Assembly (NCBI GenBank): GCA_910577295.1 | Contig: CAJTLS010000010.1 | Location: forward strand, 7,157 to 71,156 | Source of the DNA: an uncultured Eubacterium sp. | GTDB lineage: Bacteria; Bacillota; Clostridia; Lachnospirales; Lachnospiraceae | Direction of reading: 5' to 3' | DNA length: 64,000 nucleotides | In this document: piece by piece, positions 1 to 7,280 of the stretch | Position numbering within the stretch: position 1 is the stretch's first letter | Layout: each line of letters starts with the position of its first letter | The notes under the pieces: generated by a model | Databases searched by the model: none | The model's input: only the letters and a program-made list of their open reading frames with translations | Told to the model about the DNA's origin: nothing | Translations under genes and position numbers: made by a program

Positions 1-247
1 TCACAAGTTGTTACATATTTTGTTTTTTATAGTGCGAAGCACGCGGGCTTGCGGGGCGGTTTTCCCGCAAGACTGCCATTGCGAAGATATTGTGAAGGGC
101 ACGGACGCGAAAATACAACAACTGGGAGCTTGCTCACAAGTTGTTACATATTTTGTTTTTTATAGTGCGAAGCACGCGGGCTTGCGGGATGAGTTTTCCC
201 GCAAGACTGCCATTGCGAAGATATTGTGAAGGGCACAGACGTAAAGG
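1..247. repeat. 133-bp tandem direct repeat, two copies
   Basis: Copy 1 starts at the window edge (1 to about 112) and copy 2 at 134 (to about 247), giving a period of 133 bp. The copies are nearly identical. Most differences fall in the loop of an 8-bp hairpin (CTTGCGGG / CCCGCAAG), whose stem is unchanged in both. A further copy could lie upstream of the window. There is no convincing coding frame with a ribosome binding site. It may be an intergenic repeat array or a structured RNA; the function is unknown. Confidence 0.8.
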
Positions 248-271
248 GCGACCCCTCCCAATGGGTCGCCC
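246..271. terminator. perfect 9-bp stem-loop, likely terminator
   Basis: GGGCGACCC (246-254) pairs perfectly with GGGTCGCCC (263-271) around an 8-nt loop. A T-rich run follows on the plus strand and a short TTT on the minus strand. It lies just downstream of the minus-strand gene ending at 306 and at the end of the tandem repeat, so it could serve either direction. Confidence 0.6.
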
Positions 272-305
272 TCTTCTATATAAAACTAACTACTCCCTGC
301 ACCTA

Positions 306-1847
306 TTATCCAATTGTTCCAATCTGGAATGTATAAGAAGTTTTCTCATCCTCCGTTTTTTCGGTGATAAAATAAATTTCTTTCTCATTCTTCATCGTAA
401 GCATGAACTTAACCCCTACATCCTGCATATGTGATAATTTGCTGATACCATACAGTTGTTTAAATTTAGTTGCCGTCAGCTTTGCTTTATAAAAACCTTC
501 TCCGCTTATCAGATACAAGTAATTGTTATAAATCCTGATTGCAAAAGGGTCTTCCTCATAGCGGAGCGGAACTTCCATATCATGTCCCGAGCCCAGATTA
601 CAAACTTCAATCTCCGTTCCGTCTTTTAATTCCTGCTTTGTTCCAGCAATCATCTTACTGACTACGATTTCATCATCATAATAACGCTTACCGGCAATTA
701 CATCATTTTCAGCGGTTTGTGGAGTAAAACTACAAATCGCCTGTTTTACTGCTTTCATGCTGCCGGTATCAAAGTAGACAACACCGTCCTTAGCACTCTT
801 TGTTGTAATTCCCAGAATTATCAAACCATTCCCCTGTCCCAGATAGTTCATCGAAAAACTCTTTCCGTAATTGTTTACGATGATCTGGTCGTTTATAACT
901 ACTTCTTTTTCAATCGCACCCTGAGGATTCACTTTATATAAATAGTACACCGTCTGCTCTACCATATTTCCATCTTTATCTGCCAGAAAATAGAAGTTCC
1001 CCTGTGCATCCTGCCACTGTGCCGTAATCTTTTGCATTTCCTTTGCTTTTGCAACAGTATTGCCATCAAGTGCAACAAAGCTGCTATTCATTGCCTTTCC
1101 ATTCAGCGTCTTCTTAACACAGGAAGAGTTATCTGCTGCCCATTCATACACACAATAGTTTCCTGATGCATCTATCATGCCGCCGTTGTTGAGATTCGTC
1201 AATCTAGCATTTACCTTTGTTGCTTTATACGGTACATAATATTCTTCCCCGGTGACGATTGTCTTCTTATTGCGGTCTATTTTCAGTTTCTTTACCATAT
1301 GCCCGGTCAAATCCACACGCTGCAATTTCTTGCACTTATTCATTTTTAATGAAGTCAACTGATTATAGCCTAAATATACATACTTTAACTTCTTATTGCT
1401 GTTCAAATCCAGTTTCTGCAGTTTTCCATCTGTCATTTCCAGATACGTTAATTTTTTATTCTTCTTTAAATTAATGGTTTTTACCGGCGTCTCATTGGCT
1501 ACAAATTTTTGTAGATTTGTCAGTTTCTCAATACCTTTAAATTTCTTGATATCACGAATGTATTTTTTCGTGTATTTCCCATATTTAGAGGCCTTAATCT
1601 TCACTGTATTTTTACAGGAACTACTGCCAAACTTCTTTGCTCTCTTTATCTCGCTGGCGGAAAGCTTCTTATCCTTATTTTTATCATAATTTACTCTCAC
1701 CAGCTCACGAAATACCAAATCCGGAAAATTCTTTTTGTTAATCGCTACTGTTTTGGAAGCCGCCTGTGCTTCCTGATTACTTACTCCTCCTGCAATACCT
1801 ACTGCCATCATGACGGCAGTTGCTGCTAATATAAATTGTTTTTTCAT
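306..1847 (-). CDS. secreted leucine-rich-repeat-like surface protein
   Basis: A 513-residue protein of unknown substrate. Residues 1-29 form a classic signal peptide (MKK, hydrophobic core, then AQAASK). Residues about 53-66 contain an EF-hand-like calcium loop (DKNKDKKLSASE). From about residue 105 to 200, repeats of the type LxxLxLxxNKKLxxLxL resemble the short leucine-rich repeats of clostridial surface proteins. The C-terminal half (about 215-513) is a beta-rich region of the kind that forms propeller or DUF5050-like folds; this last point is inference. The start is supported by GGGAGG 9-14 nt upstream, and that site lies in an inverted repeat. Likely exported and surface-associated, perhaps in adhesion. 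Confidence 0.75.
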   Translation of the reverse strand: MKKQFILAATAVMMAVGIAGGVSNQEAQAASKTVAINKKNFPDLVFRELVRVNYDKNKDKKLSASEIKRAKKFGSSSCKNTVKIKASKYGKYTKKYIRDIKKFKGIEKLTNLQKFVANETPVKTINLKKNKKLTYLEMTDGKLQKLDLNSNKKLKYVYLGYNQLTSLKMNKCKKLQRVDLTGHMVKKLKIDRNKKTIVTGEEYYVPYKATKVNARLTNLNNGGMIDASGNYCVYEWAADNSSCVKKTLNGKAMNSSFVALDGNTVAKAKEMQKITAQWQDAQGNFYFLADKDGNMVEQTVYYLYKVNPQGAIEKEVVINDQIIVNNYGKSFSMNYLGQGNGLIILGITTKSAKDGVVYFDTGSMKAVKQAICSFTPQTAENDVIAGKRYYDDEIVVSKMIAGTKQELKDGTEIEVCNLGSGHDMEVPLRYEEDPFAIRIYNNYLYLISGEGFYKAKLTATKFKQLYGISKLSHMQDVGVKFMLTMKNEKEIYFITEKTEDEKTSYTFQIGTIG

Positions 1848-1855
1848 CGGAAAAA

Positions 1856-1937
1856 CCTCCCATTCAAATTTTTTATTTTTGGTCGAAACATACTGTCTCT
1901 TGGGGCCCTTATATCAATAATACGATTGAATGGGAGG
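1856..1937 (-). promoter_or_regulatory. inverted repeat that buries a Shine-Dalgarno
   Basis: A perfect 12-bp inverted repeat (1856-1867 and 1926-1937) flanks a 58-nt loop upstream of the secreted protein gene at 306-1847. In its mRNA the 3' arm contains the GGGAGG ribosome binding site and the 5' arm is its exact complement. If the transcript begins before 1937, pairing would block translation. A possible -10 (TATTAT) lies just inside the loop, so a shorter transcript without the 5' arm is also possible. Confidence 0.5.
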
Positions 1938-1995
1938 AAATGTTGCAAATGCATGCATTTTTTTTCTTTCTTCACGGTTTCCTTTTCTGACCCGT

Positions 1996-2238
1996 CTATT
2001 TTGTACTCCGTGAAGATGGATAGGAAGCTTTATAACATGGTTCTACCAAATCAATATGTAAAGCGACAAGCTTTCCCTGCACATCACCTTCATAATCGAG
2101 CATGTAACAGCCCCGTTCCAATACTTTGGAAATTTCCTCTACCGGCTTTTCTGTGCAGGGTACACCGTCGATATCGACCTGCATCCCCTGTTGTCTGGCA
2201 TAGGCAACTTCATCTAAAATCCATTGATTTTTCTGCAT
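1996..2238 (-). CDS. small conserved hypothetical protein
   Basis: An 80-residue protein beginning MQKNQWILDEVAYARQQG, with no signal peptide, membrane segment or motif that I recognise. A segment around residues 44-64 (YMLDYEGDVQGKLVALHID) looks like a two-stranded beta hairpin. GGAGG lies 6-9 nt before the ATG, which makes translation likely. It sits alone, behind an unusually long leader of about 300 nt. Function unknown. Confidence 0.6.
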   Translation of the reverse strand: MQKNQWILDEVAYARQQGMQVDIDGVPCTEKPVEEISKVLERGCYMLDYEGDVQGKLVALHIDLVEPCYKASYPSSRSTK

Positions 2239-2312
2239 ATGTATCCTCCTGCTGACTATGGAAAAGAAGATGCACCGTGATATTAAATGTTTATAATTCT
2301 CCTTTCGGACAA

Positions 2313-2337
2313 TGACACTACATCCGATGTTGTGACA
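2313..2337. promoter_or_regulatory. 25-bp imperfect dyad, possible operator
   Basis: TGACACTACATC and GATGTTGTGACA flank a single central base; 10 of 12 positions are complementary. With almost no loop it would not fold well as RNA, so a protein-binding operator is the better guess. It lies about 75 bp upstream of the start at 2238. Confidence 0.35.
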
Positions 2338-2550
2338 AAGAAGTGTTTTTCATTCGTATCATCGCCCTACCATAGTCTCTTTTGGTAAGTCGCATCATAA
2401 TATAATAGTAACTGTGAACTTTTCCAGATAATAGAAATTACCTAGAGCATAGAAATGAGATAAAAGGAAAAGAAATTTCCTTTCTTTAAAATAGAATAAC
2501 TTTATGTACCATCAACCACCCCCCTGCCTTTTGCTAACTTACCTGTTTTT

Positions 2551-2580
2551 ATTATACTGTTCCTTTTTCTTCCATTTCAA
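2551..2580 (-). promoter_or_regulatory. sigma-A promoter, minus strand
   Basis: Reading the minus strand, TTGAAA (2580-2575) and TATAAT (2556-2551) are separated by 18 bp. It drives transcription toward the small gene at 1996-2238, leaving a leader of about 300 nt. Confidence 0.6.
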
Positions 2581-2653
2581 GTGTTCTCCAGCGCTAAAAA
2601 TACATATAATAACAAATAAAAAATATTTCCAATTGCTTTTTTGGCTATTTTAG

Positions 2654-2682
2654 TTGACTTTACCAACAATATAAATTATACT
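2654..2682 (+). promoter_or_regulatory. sigma-A promoter of mecA
   Basis: TTGACT (2654-2659) and TATACT (2677-2682) are separated by exactly 17 bp, close to the consensus. The mecA start codon follows 36 bp after the -10 box. Confidence 0.75.
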
Positions 2683-2718
2683 TTTCTACAAATAAATGTT
2701 TAGAAAGGAAGTGTGCTT

Positions 2719-3528
2719 GTGAAAATCGAACGAATTAGTGAAAATCAAATCCGCTGTACTCTCAGCAAACATGATTTGATGGAGCGTCATCTTAAGATAA
2801 GTGAATTGGCATATGGTTCGGATAAAGCCAAAGAGCTTTTTCGTGACATGATGGAACAAGCTAACATCGATTTTGGATTCGATGCCGATGATATTCCTTT
2901 GATGATAGAAGCGATTCCTACCTCGAGAGAGTCCATAATTTTAGTTATTACCAAAGTAGAAAATCCGGAAGAATTTGATGAACGCTTCTCTCGATTTGGA
3001 ATACAGCAGGATGAGTTCGACGAAGAGGATGAAGTCGATTTTGATTTAGATGAAGTGCCGGATGATGACGAAGCGGAGACACCGGAACTGGTCAATTGTT
3101 TTGAACAACTTTACGATTTGCTTGAAGAAGCCGGCGCCAAATCCCGTTCCGGCGAATTTGTTCCTTTGAGCGAATCTTTACAGGGGCAGAAAAAGAATAC
3201 TAAAAAGAATAAAAAGAAAAAGACAGAAACGATTCATGAATCGGTACGGGTATTTTCTTTTCATTCGCTCAATACGATTATTGAGCTCTCTCACTTGATT
3301 GATTCGCGGTATACCGCTAAAAATTCGGTTTGGAAAGACCCGGTCAAAAAAACTTATTATCTTCTGCTGAACCGCGGACATGGAAAAGCCGTTTTTCAGG
3401 CTACCTGTTCCCTGATTTCAGAATTTGGAAAAGAAGAGACGGTTACTTATGCAACACAGGCATATTTCAACGAACATTTTCAGATGATTATAAAAGACAA
3501 AGCACTTGAACAATTATCTAAAATCTAG
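2719..3528 (+). CDS. mecA: MecA-family ClpC adaptor protein
   Basis: MecA adaptors deliver unfolded or regulatory proteins to the ClpC/ClpP protease in the cytoplasm. The N-terminus MKIERISENQIRCTLSKHDL matches the family's substrate-binding domain. It is followed by a very acidic linker (about residues 97-123), a Lys-rich stretch (about 156-168) and a C-terminal ClpC-binding-like domain (about 173-269). GTG at 2719 is preferred because AAAGGA lies about 10 nt upstream and the product then begins exactly like MecA. A GTG at 2713 is only about 3 nt from that site. The gene is monocistronic, between a sigma-A promoter and a hairpin terminator. The linker is longer and more charged than in Bacillus MecA. 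Confidence 0.85.
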   Translation: MKIERISENQIRCTLSKHDLMERHLKISELAYGSDKAKELFRDMMEQANIDFGFDADDIPLMIEAIPTSRESIILVITKVENPEEFDERFSRFGIQQDEFDEEDEVDFDLDEVPDDDEAETPELVNCFEQLYDLLEEAGAKSRSGEFVPLSESLQGQKKNTKKNKKKKTETIHESVRVFSFHSLNTIIELSHLIDSRYTAKNSVWKDPVKKTYYLLLNRGHGKAVFQATCSLISEFGKEETVTYATQAYFNEHFQMIIKDKALEQLSKI

Positions 3529-3627
3529 TACAACATATATTAAATTTTTGCTATATTCACGCATTAGCCGGACAATTGGACACGTGAATATGTCAATTAC
3601 TCAATATATGAAAACGAACTTTCCTAT

Positions 3628-3668
3628 AAAAAAGAGCTGTGGGAAGCTTCTGCCCGCAACTCTTTTTT
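3628..3668. terminator. bidirectional terminator between convergent genes
   Basis: A-rich AAAAAAGAG, a GC stem (TGTGGG / CCCGCA, one wobble pair) and CTCTTTTTT form a symmetric hairpin with poly-A and poly-T flanks. It can end both mecA (+) and the DUF1858 gene (-). Confidence 0.8.
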
Positions 3669-3674
3669 ATAATT

Positions 3675-3887
3675 TTAAACGGTTTTTGTCGACAAAAACT
3701 CGTTAATCTTTGCAACCAACTCATCACTGTCAATCCCGTGAACCAGAGCTGCCTCTTCCAAACTCTCGCCCTGAGATGCCGGACAGCCGATACAATGCAT
3801 ACCGGAAGCCATCAAAATAGGGGCAATCGTTGCATCTTCCCGCAATATGTCGCCAATTAACATATCCTTGGTTACTTCTTTGATCAT
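3675..3887 (-). CDS. DUF1858 redox-disulfide domain protein
   Basis: A 70-residue protein starting MIKEVTKDMLIGDILRED and containing the CxxC-type motif CIGCPAS near residue 32. It matches DUF1858, a small helical domain found beside hybrid-cluster and redox proteins; the family's exact role is not established. ATG at 3887 is chosen because GGAGG lies 9 nt upstream. An upstream ATG at 3911 has no such site. A 2[4Fe-4S] ferredoxin is transcribed divergently next to it, fitting an anaerobic redox role (inference). Confidence 0.8.
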   Translation of the reverse strand: MIKEVTKDMLIGDILREDATIAPILMASGMHCIGCPASQGESLEEAALVHGIDSDELVAKINEFLSTKTV

Positions 3888-3985
3888 GATATATGTCCTC
3901 CTTTTTGGCAATAATTCAAAATCCTACGTTCGATTATAGTCATATGCCTATCCGTTGTCAAGAAGAGAAATGTCCAAAATTCACT

Positions 3986-4014
3986 TGTAATTTTAGGGAA
4001 ATTGTATTATTATG
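3986..4014 (+). promoter_or_regulatory. sigma-A promoter of ferredoxin
   Basis: TTGTAA (3986-3991) and TATTAT (4009-4014) are spaced by 17 bp, 38 bp before the ferredoxin start codon. Confidence 0.65.
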
Positions 4015-4051
4015 TGTGTAGGTTAAAATTAGTATAAAGGAGGATATAAAA

Positions 4052-4222
4052 ATGGCATACAAAATCTCTGATTCTTGTATCAGTTGTGGCGCATGTGCTT
4101 CTGAATGTCCGGTAAACGCGATTTCAGAGGGCGATGCACATTATGAAATTGATGCAAGCGCATGCTTGGATTGCGGTTCTTGTGCAGCAGCATGTCCTAC
4201 CGGAGCAATTGAAGCTGAGTAA
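4052..4222 (+). CDS. 2[4Fe-4S] bacterial ferredoxin
   Basis: A 56-residue electron carrier. Two clostridial cluster motifs are intact: CISCGACASECP (residues 9-20) and CLDCGSCAAACP (residues 39-50), each giving three Cys to one cluster and one to the other. The length is typical of clostridial ferredoxins. AAGGAGG lies 8 nt before the ATG. The gene is monocistronic, with its own promoter and a strong terminator, as expected for an abundant protein. It likely shuttles low-potential electrons for hydrogenase or pyruvate:ferredoxin oxidoreductase (family knowledge; neither is in this window). Confidence 0.95.
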   Translation: MAYKISDSCISCGACASECPVNAISEGDAHYEIDASACLDCGSCAAACPTGAIEAE

Positions 4223-4261
4223 TCATTACTTAGCCTGACGTAAATACTATCAGACTATATG

Positions 4262-4308
4262 AAAAGTTCCCATGCCGGCGGCTTTTACTGTCAGCATGGG
4301 GACTTTTT
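4262..4308 (+). terminator. rho-independent terminator of ferredoxin
   Basis: A 14-bp stem (4262-4275 with 4294-4307, one wobble pair) is followed by a T run. The flanking A and T tracts also allow it to act on the minus strand. Confidence 0.85.
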
Positions 4309-4326
4309 AAACATGGAACATGCCCT

Positions 4327-4929
4327 TTAGCAGTCTAACATAAGCCCTCTTCGAAAATAATCTAAATCGACACTATCGTCATTAATACCCTCGATTCTGC
4401 CGTTGTCGGCATACTGCCATCCGGCAAACCTTTCCCAACGCCCAGTCTCCGGTCGGTCGACGCCATAGGCGGCAACCCATAGCGGATATCTTAACAAACG
4501 CGAATCGGTAAACCTATGCATGGCATTATTGCTGTCCGAATAAATGGCAACCGGTTTTCCGGTACGCCTTTCCAGCTCGCGCAAATATGCGATGGCAATG
4601 CGATTTATCTCTTCTCGCGATAAACTGCCGAATGTTTCAAAATCCATTACCGGACGCATGTCGTATCGGTACGGCTCTATCGTTCTGGCAAAAAATCGCG
4701 CCTGTCTGCGCGCCTGATCAACACTGCGCGCTGTAATATAATGATAAAATCCGGTTTTGATTCGATTTCTCTTCGCCTCGATATGGTTGCGATGGCACTG
4801 AGAATCAACAAAACGGCTGCCAACGCACGCGCGGATGTAGGCATATTCGATTCCCGATTCCGCCACCTTTCTCCAATTTATTTTCCCCTGCCACTCGCTT
4901 ACATCAATACCATTACTTCGTTTTGGCAT
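4327..4929 (-). CDS. GH25-family lysozyme-like hydrolase
   Basis: A 200-residue single-domain protein of the GH25 (Chalaropsis-type) lysozymes, which cleave the MurNAc-GlcNAc bond of peptidoglycan. GIDVSEWQGKINW (residues 7-19) is the signature start of the fold and supplies the first acidic residue. PVMDFETFG (about residues 93-101) holds the catalytic Asp and Glu, and WVAAYG and GWQYAD follow as usual. There is no signal peptide, which is odd for a wall enzyme; it might leave by lysis, by non-classical export, or act during sporulation. The AAAGGA ribosome binding site lies in the 3' arm of a strong hairpin, and pgi lies upstream on the same strand. Confidence 0.88.
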   Translation of the reverse strand: MPKRSNGIDVSEWQGKINWRKVAESGIEYAYIRACVGSRFVDSQCHRNHIEAKRNRIKTGFYHYITARSVDQARRQARFFARTIEPYRYDMRPVMDFETFGSLSREEINRIAIAYLRELERRTGKPVAIYSDSNNAMHRFTDSRLLRYPLWVAAYGVDRPETGRWERFAGWQYADNGRIEGINDDSVDLDYFRRGLMLDC

Positions 4930-4936
4930 AAAAATT

Positions 4937-4985
4937 CCTTTCTCTGTTATAGGATGTTTTTAACTTATCCTATGACAGAGAAAGG
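4937..4985 (-). terminator. pgi terminator hairpin overlapping lysozyme Shine-Dalgarno
   Basis: Two 19-nt arms (4937-4955 and 4967-4985) pair at 18 of 19 positions around an 11-nt loop. On the minus strand the hairpin is followed by AATTTTTATG, so it looks like the intrinsic terminator of pgi. The final arm (AGAAAGG) is also the ribosome binding site of the lysozyme gene. Any read-through transcript would therefore have this site buried. Confidence 0.65.
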
Positions 4986-5029
4986 AAAATGGTACTTTTA
5001 ATTTATTTAATCAAATCAGCATTATTTGC

Positions 5030-6379
5030 CTACAAACGGGCGCGCAATTCTTTTCCTAATTCTTCATAACCCGGTTTTCCTAACAGTGCAAACATATTTC
5101 TCTTATAACTCTCTACCCCCGGCTGATTGAACGGATTTACTCCTAACAGATAGCCGCTGATACCGCAGGCAAACTCGAAGAAATAGAATAACTCTCCCAG
5201 ATAAAATTCATTCTGTTCCGGTATGCGGACAACCAGATTTGGCACATTTCCGTCCGTATGCGCAAGCTGTGTCCCTTTCATTGCGCTCTTATTGACAAAA
5301 TCCAGCGTCTTACCGGAAAGATAGTTCAAACCGTCCAAATCATTTTCCGCCTCTTTAACCGTAATATTCAGGGCCGGATTCTCCAATTCCATAACCGTCT
5401 CATACATAATACGGGAGCCGTCCTGAATAAACTGTCCCATAGAATGCAGGTCGGTTGTCAAATCAACGGAAGCCGGCAAAATACCTTTTTGGTCTTTTCC
5501 CTCGCTCTCTCCATAGAGCTGCTTCCACCACTCTGCTACATAGTGGAAAATCGGCTCATAATTTGCCAAAATCTCAACGGACTTTCCTTTTTTGTACAAA
5601 ATATTGCGGATTGCCGCATATTTTATCGCATCGTTGTCCTCTATGTCGTTCTCCAGACATAATTTCCGCATACTTTGGGCGCCCTCCATCAATTTGCCGA
5701 TGTCCGCCCCGCTGGCAGCGATTGGCAGCAAACCTACCGCTGTCAAAACAGAAAAGCGTCCGCCGACATCATCCGGCACAACAAAAGTTTCATAACCCTC
5801 TTCCGTTGCCAGACTCTTCAACGCTCCCCTTTCCTTGTCCGTCGTCGCGTAAATGCGCTTCGCAGCCTCTTCTTTACCGTATTTGTTTTCTAACATCTCT
5901 TTAAAAATGCGGAAAGCAATGGCTGGCTCCGTCGTTGTTCCTGATTTACTAATTACATTGACTGAGAAATCACGGTCTCCAATCGTCTCAATCAACTGCG
6001 ACAAATACGTTCCGCTTATACTGTTACCTGCATAGTAAATTTCAGGTGTTTTCCGAATCGACTTGTCCACGCTGTTATAAAAGCTGTGACGCAGAAATTC
6101 AATCGCCGCGCGCGCCCCCAGATACGAGCCGCCAATGCCGATTACAACTAATACTTCCGAATCGGATTTTATTTTATCCGCCGCTTTCTGAATCCGCGCA
6201 AATTCCTCTTTATCATAGTCTTCCGGCAAATCAATCCAACCGAGAAAATCGTTGCCGGCCCCCGTTCTCTCCTGCAATGTCTTTCTTGCTGCCCCGATGG
6301 ATTCTTTCATCAAATTCAGCTCTTCATCGCCAATAAAAGGATTGGCAAGTGAGTAATCAAACGTAACATGTTTCTTCAT
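5030..6379 (-). CDS. pgi: glucose-6-phosphate isomerase
   Basis: Interconverts glucose 6-phosphate and fructose 6-phosphate in glycolysis. The 449-residue length is typical of the short Firmicutes form. Visible family segments include VIGIGGSYLGARAA (about residue 80), the SKSGTTTEPA phosphate-binding loop (about 144-153), GGRFSVLTAVGLLP (about 206-219) and the C-terminal QPGVESYK with the catalytic Lys (about 421-428). AGGAGG lies 8 nt before the ATG. It appears to be transcribed alone, ending in the hairpin at 4937-4985. Confidence 0.97.
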   Translation of the reverse strand: MKKHVTFDYSLANPFIGDEELNLMKESIGAARKTLQERTGAGNDFLGWIDLPEDYDKEEFARIQKAADKIKSDSEVLVVIGIGGSYLGARAAIEFLRHSFYNSVDKSIRKTPEIYYAGNSISGTYLSQLIETIGDRDFSVNVISKSGTTTEPAIAFRIFKEMLENKYGKEEAAKRIYATTDKERGALKSLATEEGYETFVVPDDVGGRFSVLTAVGLLPIAASGADIGKLMEGAQSMRKLCLENDIEDNDAIKYAAIRNILYKKGKSVEILANYEPIFHYVAEWWKQLYGESEGKDQKGILPASVDLTTDLHSMGQFIQDGSRIMYETVMELENPALNITVKEAENDLDGLNYLSGKTLDFVNKSAMKGTQLAHTDGNVPNLVVRIPEQNEFYLGELFYFFEFACGISGYLLGVNPFNQPGVESYKRNMFALLGKPGYEELGKELRARL

Positions 6380-6464
6380 ACTTATTTCCTCCTATTTTCA
6401 CGTTTGTCATAAAGTATGACCTATTGTCTGAATTATACTCTTTTCCAATTCTTTCTGTCAACTA

Positions 6465-7163
6465 TTATCCCAGATATTCGTGAATTACTTCCCGAATCAC
6501 TTTCTCTTCTTCTTCCGTAAAATTAAGCTCCGGTACTATTGTCTGCCCGCCATTCTTCTCTGCCTGTTTCTGCTCAAAATTCACGACCTTATCCGCCTCA
6601 TCAAAATATTCTTTCTGATAATTCTGCAATTCCGCAGGATGATAGATTTCATTTTCCAGTCTCGGCTTACAAACATTTTCAAGGTAATCGGTAATATCAA
6701 TTTGCAGCAGTCTCCACTGTTCTTCCGTATTCCACATGAAATCCATAAAAAGTAAAATGCCGGTTCCAATAATTCCCGTCAACAGAGGAAGAAATACTTC
6801 CGTACTCCCACCCCCCTGCATCATATTCCATATACTGTTGGCCATGCTTCCCGCCATCACAAGAATCACGCATAGCATATTTATATGTTCCCATGCTTTC
6901 ATATGTACTCCTAAAACACGGTAGTGCCTCAAATATTTTTCTACAAAAAGCGGCACGTTTGGCACGCCGATTTTTAACTGATAACAAGCTTCAAATCTCA
7001 TACAAATATTTTTCATCAGACGATGACGGGAATGCCCGATATCCGAAGCAGCACGCAGCAGCCTTTTATATGTATGGCGAAGCATTAACTTGACAAAAAG
7101 ACTAACCACACAAATAACGGCGACTCCTGTCATGTTTTTTTGATTTAAAAATTCTTTCCACAT
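6465..7163 (-). CDS. membrane protein of unknown function
   Basis: A 232-residue protein I cannot assign to a family. It has a hydrophobic segment near residues 11-27, then a basic amphipathic stretch (HTYKRLLRAASDIGHSRHRLMKN), and two membrane segments at about 92-112 and 122-141. The C-terminal cytoplasmic part is charged and ends in FTEEEEKVIREVIHEYLG. AGGAAGGG precedes the ATG. It lies between pgi and murG on the same strand, separated from murG by a hairpin. Such envelope-neighbour membrane proteins are common in Lachnospiraceae, but no function can be inferred. Confidence 0.65.
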   Translation of the reverse strand: MWKEFLNQKNMTGVAVICVVSLFVKLMLRHTYKRLLRAASDIGHSRHRLMKNICMRFEACYQLKIGVPNVPLFVEKYLRHYRVLGVHMKAWEHINMLCVILVMAGSMANSIWNMMQGGGSTEVFLPLLTGIIGTGILLFMDFMWNTEEQWRLLQIDITDYLENVCKPRLENEIYHPAELQNYQKEYFDEADKVVNFEQKQAEKNGGQTIVPELNFTEEEEKVIREVIHEYLG

Positions 7164-7200
7164 AAGTATCCCTTCCTCTCTTTTTGGGACAAGTATAACA

Positions 7201-7234
7201 ATAGGATATGCCTCTGACCAGAGACATATCCTAT
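7201..7234. terminator. near-perfect hairpin downstream of murG
   Basis: ATAGGATATG (7201-7210) pairs perfectly with CATATCCTAT (7225-7234), and an inner CTCT/AGAG extends the stem. TTTT follows on the plus strand and TGTTAT on the minus strand. It probably terminates or attenuates murG transcription before the membrane-protein gene. Confidence 0.6.
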
Positions 7235-7280
7235 TTTCTTTGACAATCGTTCGCCATTTTCTTTTTTTATTCGACAGAAT

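Larger units (their letters stand above)
2239..2653. other. long intergenic leader region
   Basis: This 415-bp stretch has no gene that I can support. A short minus-strand frame of 26 codons (about 2394 down to 2314) lacks a ribosome binding site. The stretch holds an 8-bp AT-rich hairpin (2463-2483), a dyad at 2313-2337 and a minus-strand promoter at 2551-2580. Together these imply a leader of about 300 nt for the gene at 1996-2238. I recognise no known riboswitch class in it. Confidence 0.5.

Noticed and set aside
2239..2544. Known riboswitch in the leader of the 80-residue gene
   Set aside because: No conserved core of any class that I can recognise by eye.
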